A stretch of 64,000 bases of DNA from Alkalicoccus luteus (GTDB lineage Bacteria > Bacillota > Bacilli > Bacillales > Salisediminibacteriaceae): NCBI RefSeq assembly GCF_012034335.1, contig NZ_JAATHJ010000011.1:1-64000 (forward strand), in the 5' to 3' direction. Below the pieces are notes generated by a model. It had not been told where the DNA came from and searched no databases. It worked only from the letters and a program-made list of their open reading frames with translations. A program made the translations under genes and the position numbers. Below, one piece after another: positions 1-7,013 of this stretch; the first letter of the stretch is position 1; every line of letters begins with the position of its first letter.

Positions 1-124
1 CCTTCATACAGGGTCGCCCTGAGAAATAGCTGAAGGCCAGCCCACGGCAAGCTTCCGCTGGTAAGCAGAGGGGAAATACAATCAAACGAATAAATATGTA
101 AGTTGAAAGACTTTTTCAACAGCC
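1..124 (-). repeat. Family-1 dispersed intergenic element, partial copy (copy a)
   Basis: Read on the minus strand this begins GGCTGTTGAAAAAG, continues through a segment close to 33020-33125 and 57052-57150, and runs off the window start. It carries the shared blocks TATTTCCCCTCTGCTTAC and CAGCTATTTCTCAGGG. No coding capacity is evident. It stops three bases from a perfect hairpin (128-157). Confidence 0.8.
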
Positions 125-127
125 TGG

Positions 128-157
128 AAGACGGACCGATGATGATCGGTCCGTCTT
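128..157. terminator. Hairpin downstream of the K+/H+ antiporter gene
   Basis: Thirteen-base arms (AAGACGGACCGAT at 128-140 and its complement at 145-157) form a perfect stem. It lies 22 bases past the antiporter stop codon. The T-tract is short on both strands, so termination may be inefficient; the adjoining repeat element may have replaced the original tract. Confidence 0.65.
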
Positions 158-178
158 TCCGGCAGTCTCCCTCCTGGA

Positions 179-1669
179 TCAGGAATACGGTGGCTGCGGA
201 GATTTTTTCTGTTCGAGCGCCCGCTTCAGTTCTCGCTTATAGCGGGAAGCGACGAGAATATAGAGAAAATCCCCGTTCTGTATTTCTGTTTCGCCGTAGG
301 GAGTGATTAACGTTTCATCCCTTACGATCGCGCTAATTGATGCTTTAAGTGGGAAATCAACGTCCTTCAGCTTCTGTCCAGCAATCAGTGCGTCGCCGTC
401 CACTTTAAATTGCACCATTTCTGCATTTGCTTTCCCCATCGATATCAATTCAATGGAGTGGTGTGGATTGTCCTTCTTTGGTCCCATGAGACCAAGCCTT
501 TTCGCGAGCGGTGAAATCGTCGTTCCCTGCACGAGAGCGGATGTAAGCACAACGAAGAAGACGATGTTGAAGAAAAATTCACTGTTCTCCACGCCTGCCA
601 CAATCGGGAAGGTTGCCAGAATAATCGGAACCGCCCCGCGAAGACCTGCCCACGACAGAAACAGCTTTTCATTGTTTTTATACCCCATACCAAGCGTTGA
701 TAAATAAACGGCTGCCGGCCTCGCGATAAAGATCAGCGCTGCGGAAAGTAGCAGTCCGCCGATGATAATATCAAGGCTGAACAAGTCTGCCGGAAAAACG
801 AGCAAGCCGAGTAAAATAAACATCAGAATTTGCGCCATCCAGGCAAACCCTTCGTTAAACTGGAAGATCGAGTACCGGTACGTAAGCTCTGAGTTCCCAA
901 TTACGAGAGCTGCAATATAAACCGCTAAAAATCCGCTTGCGCCTGCAGCTGAGGCTGCCCCGTATGTAAGCAGCGCAAACGCTACCGAAAAGATCGGATA
1001 CAGACCACTTGAATCAAGCTTCACCCGGTTGATCGCAATCGAAGCGATTTTACCTACAGCGATCCCGACAATGAGGCCGATGCCCATCTGCCAGACAAAT
1101 TCCGGCAACAGCGCCCACCAGGCAGTTTCCGGAATCATAATCAGCTCGATAAATCCGATCGTTAAAAAGACCGCCATCGGATCGTTCGTCCCGGACTCGG
1201 CTTCCAGCGTCGCTCCCATTTTCGCTTTAATATTCCGCTCCTTAAGCGCTGCAAAAACGGCAGCGGCATCGGTCGAACCGACGATTGCACCGAGAAGAAG
1301 TGCCTGCATCAACGTGATGTCGAAGATGAGGTACGCAGCAAGTCCAACAATTCCCGACGTCAGCATGACCCCGATCGTAGCAAGGGAGATCGAAGGAAGT
1401 GCCACGGCACGGACGGTCGCAAATTTCGTCTGCAGACCACCTTCAAACAAAATGATGACGAGCGCAAAAATACCGACTAGCTGGGCGAGCTCCGGGCTGT
1501 CAAAATAAACGATGCCAAGCCCGTCGCTTCCGACCAGCATACCGAGCAGAATAAATAAAACGAGTGATGGAAGTCCCACTCTGTTGGAAAACTTTGCTGC
1601 GAGAACACCGCTGATTAAAATAAAGGCACTTAAAATTAAATACGTATCAATTTGGGTTGTATCGACCAA
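179..1669 (-). CDS. Potassium/proton antiporter, CPA1 family, NhaP2/CvrA type with C-terminal RCK_C domain
   Basis: A 496-residue membrane antiporter that exchanges K+ (or Na+) for protons across the cytoplasmic membrane. About 12 hydrophobic segments fill residues 1-390. They contain the CPA1 motifs GSTDAAAVF (near 140) and ESGTNDPMAVF (near 165), the latter with the ion-binding ND pair. The cytoplasmic tail (about 400-480) looks like a TrkA_C/RCK_C ligand-binding domain, as in NhaP2 (CvrA). I chose the TTG at 1669: the ATG at 1687 lies inside the string ATGAAAGGAG, whose AAAGGAG is the ribosome-binding site seven bases before the TTG. Single gene; a hairpin follows at 128-157. It is one of three cation antiporters here, fitting a salt- or alkali-adapted host. 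Family is secure; the ion preference is inferred. Confidence 0.9.
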   Translation of the reverse strand: MVDTTQIDTYLILSAFILISGVLAAKFSNRVGLPSLVLFILLGMLVGSDGLGIVYFDSPELAQLVGIFALVIILFEGGLQTKFATVRAVALPSISLATIGVMLTSGIVGLAAYLIFDITLMQALLLGAIVGSTDAAAVFAALKERNIKAKMGATLEAESGTNDPMAVFLTIGFIELIMIPETAWWALLPEFVWQMGIGLIVGIAVGKIASIAINRVKLDSSGLYPIFSVAFALLTYGAASAAGASGFLAVYIAALVIGNSELTYRYSIFQFNEGFAWMAQILMFILLGLLVFPADLFSLDIIIGGLLLSAALIFIARPAAVYLSTLGMGYKNNEKLFLSWAGLRGAVPIILATFPIVAGVENSEFFFNIVFFVVLTSALVQGTTISPLAKRLGLMGPKKDNPHHSIELISMGKANAEMVQFKVDGDALIAGQKLKDVDFPLKASISAIVRDETLITPYGETEIQNGDFLYILVASRYKRELKRALEQKKSPQPPYS

Positions 1670-1776
1670 ACCGGCGTCTCCTTTCATCCTGTATAGGATT
1701 CATTATAACGCACCTGCTCAGGATCTGCACGGCTTGAGGCTGATGATGAAAGGTAATCTGACAGGGTTCATGCAGG

Positions 1777-1811
1777 TAAAAAACGGGCGCCCTGTCTGCT
1801 GCAGGCACCCG
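1777..1811 (-). terminator. Rho-independent terminator of the YciC-like gene
   Basis: On the minus strand a GC-rich stem (arms at about 1784-1794 and 1802-1811) is followed by six T residues. It lies 13 bases beyond the stop codon at 1824. Confidence 0.75.
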
Positions 1812-1823
1812 CTCTGTCGTCTG

Positions 1824-3017
1824 TTATTTCCCGGGAAATAGCTCCTCCGGCGTCTCCATTGGATCCGTATAAACCTCTCCGCTTTGCAACTCTGCTTCCG
1901 TTAACAGACAGGCATCCAGCTCGTTCTTAAGCTTTTCCTGATTCATATGCAGACCGATTAGTACAAACTCTGTTTTACGGTCGCCAATTTCCTCCATCCA
2001 CTCATCTCGAAGCTCAGCATTTTCCTGCAGATAGTGGTCCTGCTCTTCCTGGTCCAACGCTGCAACCCAGTAGGCAACAGGATGCAGGTAGGCAGAGGGT
2101 CCGGCCTGGGCGAGCGAGAGGGCCATCTCGTCGTAGGCCGCGCTCCAAACGATGCCTTTCATGCGGACGACTTCTTCCGGGAGCCCCTGCAGCCAGTCAA
2201 CAAAGCGCTGCGGATGGAACGGACTACGGCTTCTGTAAATGAAGCTCGATATGCCATATTCCTCTGTTTCCGGCGTATGCTCTTCCTGCTGAAGCTCTTT
2301 CATCCAGCCGGCTGACATGCTAGCCTGATCAAAATCAAACCTGCGTTCAGCCAGAAGGACATCTGCGTCTATTCTCCCATGCGCTGTACGAATCAACTCC
2401 GCATCCGGCTGAAGCTTTCGAAGCACCCGCTCGATTTCGATCAGCTTCTGTTCGGATACAAGGTCGATTTTGTTTAAAATCAGAACGTTGCAAAATTCAA
2501 TTTGATCAATCAATAAGTCTGCAATATCCCGTTCATCGTCGTCCGATGCGCCCTGCTGCCGCTCCAGCAGCGTTTCTCCTGAGCGAAAATCATGCCAGAA
2601 CCGGTTCGCGTCGACGACTGTTACCATCGATTGAATCGTACAAAATTCTGTCAGATCGATTCCTGTTTCTTCGTCAATATACGTGAACGTCTGAGCGACC
2701 GGCACCGGCTCGCTGATCCCGGACGATTCAATCAGAATATGGTCAATGCCGCCGGCTTCCGCAAGCTGCTTCACTTCCTCGAGCAAATCTTCCCGAAGCG
2801 TGCAGCATATGCAGCCGTTCGACATTTCAACGAGCTTTTCTTCTGTCCGCTTAAACCCGCCCTGCTCAATCAGTCCTGCATCGACATTGATTTCGCTCAT
2901 ATCATTGACAATGACGGCTGTACGTCTGGCCCCTCGCTCTGCCAGCAGATGGTTCAGCATCGTCGTTTTTCCAGCTCCTAAATAACCGCTCAGCACGGTA
3001 ACTGGTATCTTTTCCAT
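1824..3017 (-). CDS. yciC: COG0523 (CobW/ZNG1-type) GTPase, YciC/ZagA-like zinc metallochaperone
   Basis: A 397-residue G3E-family GTPase expected to deliver zinc to client enzymes under zinc starvation. Visible motifs are Walker A GYLGAGKTT (residues 11-19), the metal-binding GCICC (68-72), the ESSG stretch after GIDHILI, and NKID near 185. The second half holds the CobW C-terminal domain, and the closing segment resembles B. subtilis YciC (ZagA), which has the same length. The ATG is preceded by GGAGAGAG. A near-perfect Zur box lies 16 bases upstream, so the gene should be derepressed at low zinc. It is divergent from a glutathione peroxidase and has its own terminator at 1777-1811. Family and regulation are well supported; zinc specificity is inferred from the operator and the YciC resemblance. 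Confidence 0.92.
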   Translation of the reverse strand: MEKIPVTVLSGYLGAGKTTMLNHLLAERGARRTAVIVNDMSEINVDAGLIEQGGFKRTEEKLVEMSNGCICCTLREDLLEEVKQLAEAGGIDHILIESSGISEPVPVAQTFTYIDEETGIDLTEFCTIQSMVTVVDANRFWHDFRSGETLLERQQGASDDDERDIADLLIDQIEFCNVLILNKIDLVSEQKLIEIERVLRKLQPDAELIRTAHGRIDADVLLAERRFDFDQASMSAGWMKELQQEEHTPETEEYGISSFIYRSRSPFHPQRFVDWLQGLPEEVVRMKGIVWSAAYDEMALSLAQAGPSAYLHPVAYWVAALDQEEQDHYLQENAELRDEWMEEIGDRKTEFVLIGLHMNQEKLKNELDACLLTEAELQSGEVYTDPMETPEELFPGK

Positions 3018-3032
3018 TCACGCTCTCTCCTT

Positions 3033-3054
3033 AAATCGTAATGGTTACTATTTA
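3033..3054. promoter_or_regulatory. Zur operator upstream of the YciC-like gene
   Basis: The left arm AAATCGTAAT (3033-3042) matches the B. subtilis Zur box half (AAATCGTAAT-N-ATTACGATTT) exactly. The right arm GTTACTATTTA matches its partner with few changes. The site is 16 bases from the start codon, where bound repressor would block transcription. Confidence 0.85.
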
Positions 3055-3162
3055 ATCACATTCTTACTCTCCTTTCAATGGCTGAGCAAAAATAGAGACC
3101 AGTAAAAGCCCGTTCCGCTATACTGATGAGGAACATATGCCGACGAAAGGAGAGGACAGCTT

Positions 3163-3648
3163 ATGTCTGAAACCGTATATGATTTTACGATGACAGCCTC
3201 TGACGGGCAGGAGATGCCGCTGGATACATACCGCGGGCGGCCTATGCTGATCGTCAACACAGCAACGAAATGCGGCCTTGCGCCTCAGTTTAGAGAGTTG
3301 GAGGAGCTTTATCAGGATTACCAGGAGCGCGGACTTGTCGTTCTGGGCTTTCCGTCTGATCAGTTCATGAATCAGGAGCCTGTAAACGATGAAGAGATGG
3401 TTACCGTATGCAGCCGTGACTTTGGTGTATCGTTTCCGCTGTCTAAAAAGACGAAGGTTAACGGCTCCGAAGCCCATCCGCTTTACCAGCACTTGAAGCT
3501 GCAGCAGAAGGGCATGCTGGGGTCAGAGATCAAGTGGAACTTCACGAAATTTCTCGTCGACTCGAACGGACACGTCGTCAAACGATATTCGCCGCAGACA
3601 GCTCCGAGAAAGATACGGAACGATATCGAATCTCTTCTGAACATCTGA
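3163..3648 (+). CDS. Glutathione peroxidase family thiol peroxidase (BsaA-like)
   Basis: A 161-residue cytoplasmic peroxidase that reduces hydroperoxides. Bacillus homologues generally use thioredoxin or bacillithiol rather than glutathione. The peroxidatic Cys37 lies in NTATKCGLAPQ, the catalytic Gln67 in GFPSDQF, and Trp125-Asn126 in KWNFTKF, so the active-site set is present in cysteine form. Cys83 could serve as resolving cysteine. Length is normal for the family. The start has a good AAAGGAG site about ten bases upstream. It is a single-gene unit, divergent from the Zur-controlled GTPase, and ends in a strong bidirectional terminator. Confidence 0.92.
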   Translation: MSETVYDFTMTASDGQEMPLDTYRGRPMLIVNTATKCGLAPQFRELEELYQDYQERGLVVLGFPSDQFMNQEPVNDEEMVTVCSRDFGVSFPLSKKTKVNGSEAHPLYQHLKLQQKGMLGSEIKWNFTKFLVDSNGHVVKRYSPQTAPRKIRNDIESLLNI

Positions 3649-3655
3649 TGTCCTA

Positions 3656-3694
3656 AAAAAACTCCGCCGCCCGATGATGGGCGGCGGAGCTTTT
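3656..3694. terminator. Bidirectional Rho-independent terminator
   Basis: The stem CTCCGCCGCCC/GGGCGGCGGAG is flanked by an A-run on the left and a T-run on the right. It serves the peroxidase gene on the plus strand and the methyltransferase gene converging from the minus strand. Confidence 0.9.
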
Positions 3695-3702
3695 GATTCG
3701 AC

Positions 3703-4527
3703 TTACAGCGGCTTTGACAGCAGCAGCCGCACATCCAGCGTCAGCTTGTCCGGTCCTTCTGTTTCGTTAAGCATTCCCCGGTGCTTCCAGGTGAGCGGTG
3801 TCATCCGCATGACGTCCGCCGTTCGTTCAGGAGGTACACGCCAATCGGCTTGCAGATGCTGTACGGTACCGTTTGGAAAAGCAGTGAAAAACCCTTCTTC
3901 CACCTCTTGGCTGCTGTGCGATTTTTCGCCGGTGAGCTGACGAATCTCCTGCAGATATCGAGGACCGGGAACAGCCTTGACAACCAGACCGTCTTCACCT
4001 GTCACCCGCTTGAACTCCTGATAAGAAGCTGGTGAAAATACATTCAGCAGCACGTCAACAGCTTGATCGTTAAGCGGCATAGACGTAATATCACCTGTCA
4101 CCCACATTAACCTGCTGTCAGCTGCAGCCGCTTGTTCAATACCGGGCTTTGCATTATCAATGCCGATGCCTGAAAACGTTTTGCGGTCCCGCAGCATGAT
4201 GAGGTGGGATCCTTCCCCGCACCCTGCATCTACCACAAGTCCGTGCTCAGGCAGCAACGGTTCAAGCGCTTCGTGCATAGGTCCATAGAAGCCGGCACGA
4301 ATCACGCGCTGCCTGGCAGCAAAAAGCTCGTCATCATAGCCGCCGGATGCCGGTCGTCGCAGCATAAAGAGCTGCCCCTTTTTAGCCATATCAAACCGGT
4401 GTCCGCGGCGGCAGACAATTGCTCCTTCCTCGGCTTCTGCCGCTTCCTCGCAAAAAGGACAGCGGATACTGCCGGCTAAATTGTTCCACATAGCGGTTCG
4501 AAGCTGTATTTTTGACTGCATGGACAT
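3703..4527 (-). CDS. rlmA: 23S rRNA (guanine-N1)-methyltransferase, RlmA family
   Basis: A 274-residue SAM-dependent methyltransferase expected to modify N1 of G745 or G748 in helix 35 of 23S rRNA. The N-terminal zinc site is visible as Cys23-x2-Cys26 with Cys39 and His43 (CRRGH). The SAM loop VVDAGCGEGSH lies near residue 100, and the LLNVFSP stretch typical of the family near 165. The Gram-positive RlmA-II/TlrB branch methylates G748 and can lower tylosin sensitivity; sequence alone does not separate the two here. AGGAGG precedes the ATG by five bases, and an alternative ATG lies two codons on. It converges on the peroxidase gene and is divergent from the DUF4385 gene. Confidence 0.85.
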   Translation of the reverse strand: MSMQSKIQLRTAMWNNLAGSIRCPFCEEAAEAEEGAIVCRRGHRFDMAKKGQLFMLRRPASGGYDDELFAARQRVIRAGFYGPMHEALEPLLPEHGLVVDAGCGEGSHLIMLRDRKTFSGIGIDNAKPGIEQAAAADSRLMWVTGDITSMPLNDQAVDVLLNVFSPASYQEFKRVTGEDGLVVKAVPGPRYLQEIRQLTGEKSHSSQEVEEGFFTAFPNGTVQHLQADWRVPPERTADVMRMTPLTWKHRGMLNETEGPDKLTLDVRLLLSKPL

Positions 4528-4603
4528 TCATTCCTCCTGTCGTGGTATGTTTACTGTTATTTTCCAACCGGGTATAGGACCGCAAGAAAGGGAGGTGATC
4601 CGG

Positions 4604-5050
4604 TTGGCTTTCGACTATAATGCTGATTTTGAGAACACGGATTTTCGTGAAGAACCCCATAAATACCGCGTTGGCAGAGGGGAACAAGGCGTCCTCATGG
4701 TGGAACCTTACAAGAGCGAAATTCTGCCGCACTGGCGATTTAAGACACCGGACATTGCGAAAGAGTCTTCTGAAGCGATTTACGATATGTACCTCGATTA
4801 TAAGAGAAACAATGATTTCGTCGGGATGGATATGGCTCGTAAGTTTATACAAATGGGCTATACCCGCTCGAGGCGCTACGCTAATTATAAGGGCGGGAAA
4901 AAGTATGATAAAGAAGGAAATATAAATAAACGGCAAATCGATGACGAGAAAGCAGAGTCCGCGAAAATTTTCGAAAAGAAATGGATTAAAATCCGCGAAG
5001 ATGAAACGTACTTAAAAATGAAAAAAGAGCATCAGAAGAAATACGGCTGA
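4604..5050 (+). CDS. DUF4385 family protein, function unknown
   Basis: A 148-residue soluble, basic protein beginning LAFDYNADFENTDFREEP, typical of DUF4385. It is rich in charged and aromatic residues (HWRFKTPD, YLDYKRNNDFVGMDMARKFIQMGYTR) and ends in a lysine-rich helix. The start is TTG at 4604, six bases after GGGAGGTG; the open frame extends 5' to 4481, but only by overlapping the divergent methyltransferase. No catalytic motif is recognisable. The family is known from bacteria and phages without an assigned role; nucleic-acid contact would suit the C-terminal charge but is only a guess. It ends in its own terminator. Confidence 0.75.
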   Translation: MAFDYNADFENTDFREEPHKYRVGRGEQGVLMVEPYKSEILPHWRFKTPDIAKESSEAIYDMYLDYKRNNDFVGMDMARKFIQMGYTRSRRYANYKGGKKYDKEGNINKRQIDDEKAESAKIFEKKWIKIREDETYLKMKKEHQKKYG

Positions 5051-5064
5051 TGCCCTGCTCCATT

Positions 5065-5096
5065 GCCCGGGATGCTTTCTGCAACCCGGGCTTTTT
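5065..5096 (+). terminator. Rho-independent terminator of the DUF4385 gene
   Basis: The stem GCCCGGG/CCCGGGC (5065-5071 and 5085-5091) is followed directly by five T residues. Confidence 0.85.
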
Positions 5097-5107
5097 AAGG
5101 TGTCTGT

Positions 5108-6643
5108 TTATTCTTTAGCTGCGTATGCTTGTTTCTTTTTTAACAGCTCCTGATATTCTGATTCAAGCGCTGCATCCGGTTCCAGACTGAGCCTTCCAAT
5201 TACTTCTGCAAGCCTGGTATCAATCCGCATCCGCTCCTCCTCTTCCTCTGTCTGCACAGTCGCCTGCATATCGGTCCGCCACAATCTTCCTGCGTCTATC
5301 CTGATTTCCGACTCTGTCGTTCTGCTTCTAAAGCGCCTGTCGTGAGAGACGACAATCAACGTACCTGGATAGTCGACCAGCAGGCTTTCCAGCGCCTCAG
5401 CCGCCTCGACATCGAGAAAGCTCGTCGGTTCATCGAGCACCAGCCCTGTATAGTTGCCTGTCATGAGCATAGCGAGCGAAAGCTTGACCCGCTCTCCGCC
5501 GCTTAGAACGGCTGCTCTTTTATTGATATCAGATCCACGGAAGCCGAGCCGAGCAAGGATCGTCCGGACGACCTCTGCCGGCTGAACAGCATCCTGTCCG
5601 GCATTTTCCAATACAGTCTCTTCCGGGTGAAGCATTGTTAAATCCTGCTGAAAGAAACCAAGCCTGCTCCAGCCCGCTTTTGCTACTCCTTTTCCATGCT
5701 GCAGTTTTTTCAGAAACGTTGTTTTTCCCGACCCGTTATGACCAGTCAGCGACAGCTTTTCTCCATGCCTGATCGGAAATGGTTCGGCAGTCCACAGATG
5801 CCTTTCGTGAGCCTTTGCAAGCATGCGCTTAACGAACAGTTCTTCCTGATGATGCCTCCCTTTTCCGCCGGGAAGAGTCATTTTCAGCGGCTTATCCTCC
5901 CAAGGCTTGTCGACCTGTTCCAGCTGCTCCAGCCGTTTTTCCATCGCTTTCGCTGTCTGCTGCATTTTTTTCTGCTTCTTTGCAAAATACGGCTTGGCTC
6001 CGGTAATGGATGCCTCCGACCGGCTGACGTTTTTCGTGCTTGTCAGCTGATCTGCTCGTTCCTCTCTTCTGCGGGCTGCTTCTTCCAGCGACCGCTTCTG
6101 TTTCACGTACGAATTGTAGGCCTGCTGATGTTCGCGCTCCTCCCGGTGCTTCTGCTCTCTGTACTGGTAATAGGAGCCTGGAAACGTTTTGATCAGCTTT
6201 TGTTCCATTGCCCAGATAGACGTGCAGGTGCGATCGAGAAACTCACGATCGTGCGATACGACAATATACGCACCTTTCCAGCGCTGAAGCTTCTCCTCCA
6301 GCCATTGAATGTGCGCTTCGTCCAGACTCGTTGTCGGCTCATCTGCAAGCAGAAGGCCTCCTTGTTCTGCAAATGCCTGTTGTATCCAGGCCTGCGTGAT
6401 CTCTCCGCCGCTCTTCATCTCACTTTCCTTCAGCTGAGGCAGGTAAATAACAGTGCTATCAGCCTTGCAGCTGCCGCTGTCAGGTTCGCGCCGCCCGGCT
6501 AGTATTTCCAGCAGTGTTGATTTCCCGCTTCCATTTGCACCGATTAATCCGATCCGGTCACCATCCTCCACCGTCAACGTCTGTTTCGTAAACAATTCCT
6601 TTCCATTGACTTCCGCCGACAGTTGTTCTGCATACAGCATCAT
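5108..6643 (-). CDS. ABC-F ribosomal protection ATPase, Vga/VmlR type
   Basis: A 511-residue twin-ATPase ABC-F protein without membrane segments. Such proteins bind the ribosomal E site and dislodge antibiotics. NBD1 has Walker A GANGSGKST (35-43), a shortened region with signature SGGE (78-81) and Walker B LLLADEP (97-103). A long charged interdomain linker (about 165-255) carries the antibiotic-resistance extension. NBD2 has GHNGSGKTT, LSGGER and LVLDEP. The short NBD1 with KSGGE resembles Vga/Vml proteins (lincosamide, pleuromutilin, streptogramin A) more than Msr or EttA-like housekeeping types. The start has AAAGGAGG eight bases upstream. The leader at 6673-6971 looks like a ribosome-mediated attenuator, which further supports a resistance role. 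The drug spectrum is not predictable from sequence. Confidence 0.88.
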   Translation of the reverse strand: MMLYAEQLSAEVNGKELFTKQTLTVEDGDRIGLIGANGSGKSTLLEILAGRREPDSGSCKADSTVIYLPQLKESEMKSGGEITQAWIQQAFAEQGGLLLADEPTTSLDEAHIQWLEEKLQRWKGAYIVVSHDREFLDRTCTSIWAMEQKLIKTFPGSYYQYREQKHREEREHQQAYNSYVKQKRSLEEAARRREERADQLTSTKNVSRSEASITGAKPYFAKKQKKMQQTAKAMEKRLEQLEQVDKPWEDKPLKMTLPGGKGRHHQEELFVKRMLAKAHERHLWTAEPFPIRHGEKLSLTGHNGSGKTTFLKKLQHGKGVAKAGWSRLGFFQQDLTMLHPEETVLENAGQDAVQPAEVVRTILARLGFRGSDINKRAAVLSGGERVKLSLAMLMTGNYTGLVLDEPTSFLDVEAAEALESLLVDYPGTLIVVSHDRRFRSRTTESEIRIDAGRLWRTDMQATVQTEEEEERMRIDTRLAEVIGRLSLEPDAALESEYQELLKKKQAYAAKE

Positions 6644-6672
6644 GCTGCATTCCTCCTTTAGTTCGGGAAAGA

Positions 6673-6712
6673 CAAAAAACCTCTCCCGGATCTGTCGTTC
6701 GACCAGGAGAGG
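6673..6712 (-). terminator. Attenuator terminator in the ABC-F leader
   Basis: On the minus strand CCTCTCC (6706-6712) pairs with GGAGAGG (6680-6686), followed by a six-T run. It sits just upstream of the gene's ribosome-binding site, so it would stop transcription before the coding region unless an antiterminator forms. Confidence 0.85.
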
Positions 6713-6828
6713 TAAAAAGGGTTCGCGAAAACAGACGCCTGCCCGTATAAGACGAGACGCAGCTAGAGGAATTGCTCCTGCCGGCAGCTTTCATTAGTAC
6801 CCGTTTGAGGACTCTGCAGAGCCGATAC

Positions 6829-6896
6829 CTATCCTGATCTGAACATAAAAAGGCCTATACGCCCGTCTTTTCGTGTTCAGTTTCTGATCAGGATAG
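6829..6896 (-). promoter_or_regulatory. Long leader hairpin directly after the upstream ORF
   Basis: CTATCCTGATC (6886-6896 on the minus strand) pairs perfectly with GATCAGGATAG (6829-6839). An inner CTGAACA/TGTTCAG helix extends the stem. The hairpin starts one base after the stop of the two-codon ORF, so a ribosome stalled there would occlude it and could switch folding of the distal leader. Confidence 0.7.
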
Positions 6897-6897
6897 A

Positions 6898-6906
6898 TTA
6901 CTTCAT
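6898..6906 (-). CDS. Two-codon leader ORF (Met-Lys-stop) of the ABC-F attenuator
   Basis: ATG AAG TAA on the minus strand, about ten bases after the Shine-Dalgarno-like GGAAAGGGTG and some 30 bases from the predicted transcript start. Very short upstream ORFs are known in attenuated ABC-F genes such as vga(A) and lmo0919. Assignment as a translated leader is inference from spacing and context. Confidence 0.5.
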   Translation of the reverse strand: MK

Positions 6907-6942
6907 CGGCCTGCTTCACCCTTTCCGTTTTTATTCTTCTTC

Positions 6943-6971
6943 AGCATATAGCCTCTCTTTTCTTTTGTCAA
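6943..6971 (-). promoter_or_regulatory. SigA promoter of the ABC-F gene
   Basis: On the minus strand a perfect -35 TTGACA (6966-6971) is followed after 17 bases by -10 TATGCT (6943-6948). The leader from here to the start codon is about 290 bases and contains the uORF, hairpin and terminator. Confidence 0.8.
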
Positions 6972-6990
6972 CGAGATGTCCGGCGTATGC

Positions 6991-6996
6991 TACAAT
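6991..6996 (+). promoter_or_regulatory. Extended -10 promoter of the NhaC-type antiporter
   Basis: TATGC-TACAAT is an extended -10 element, with no good -35. It predicts a very short 5' leader of 10-15 bases. It lies back-to-back with the ABC-F promoter. Confidence 0.45.
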
Positions 6997-7013
6997 GACG
7001 GACGGAGATGATC

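Noticed and set aside
1029-1508. 159-codon plus-strand ORF opposite the K+/H+ antiporter
   Set aside because: Shadow frame of the antiporter codons, with no ribosome site and no family resemblance; the same holds for the long opposite-strand frames over xynB, des, xylB, gltS and pepF.
6558-6794. 78-codon ORF covering the ABC-F leader on the minus strand
   Set aside because: It has no ribosome-binding site and runs straight through the leader terminator and the gene's own start; the two-codon ORF at 6898-6906 has far better placement.
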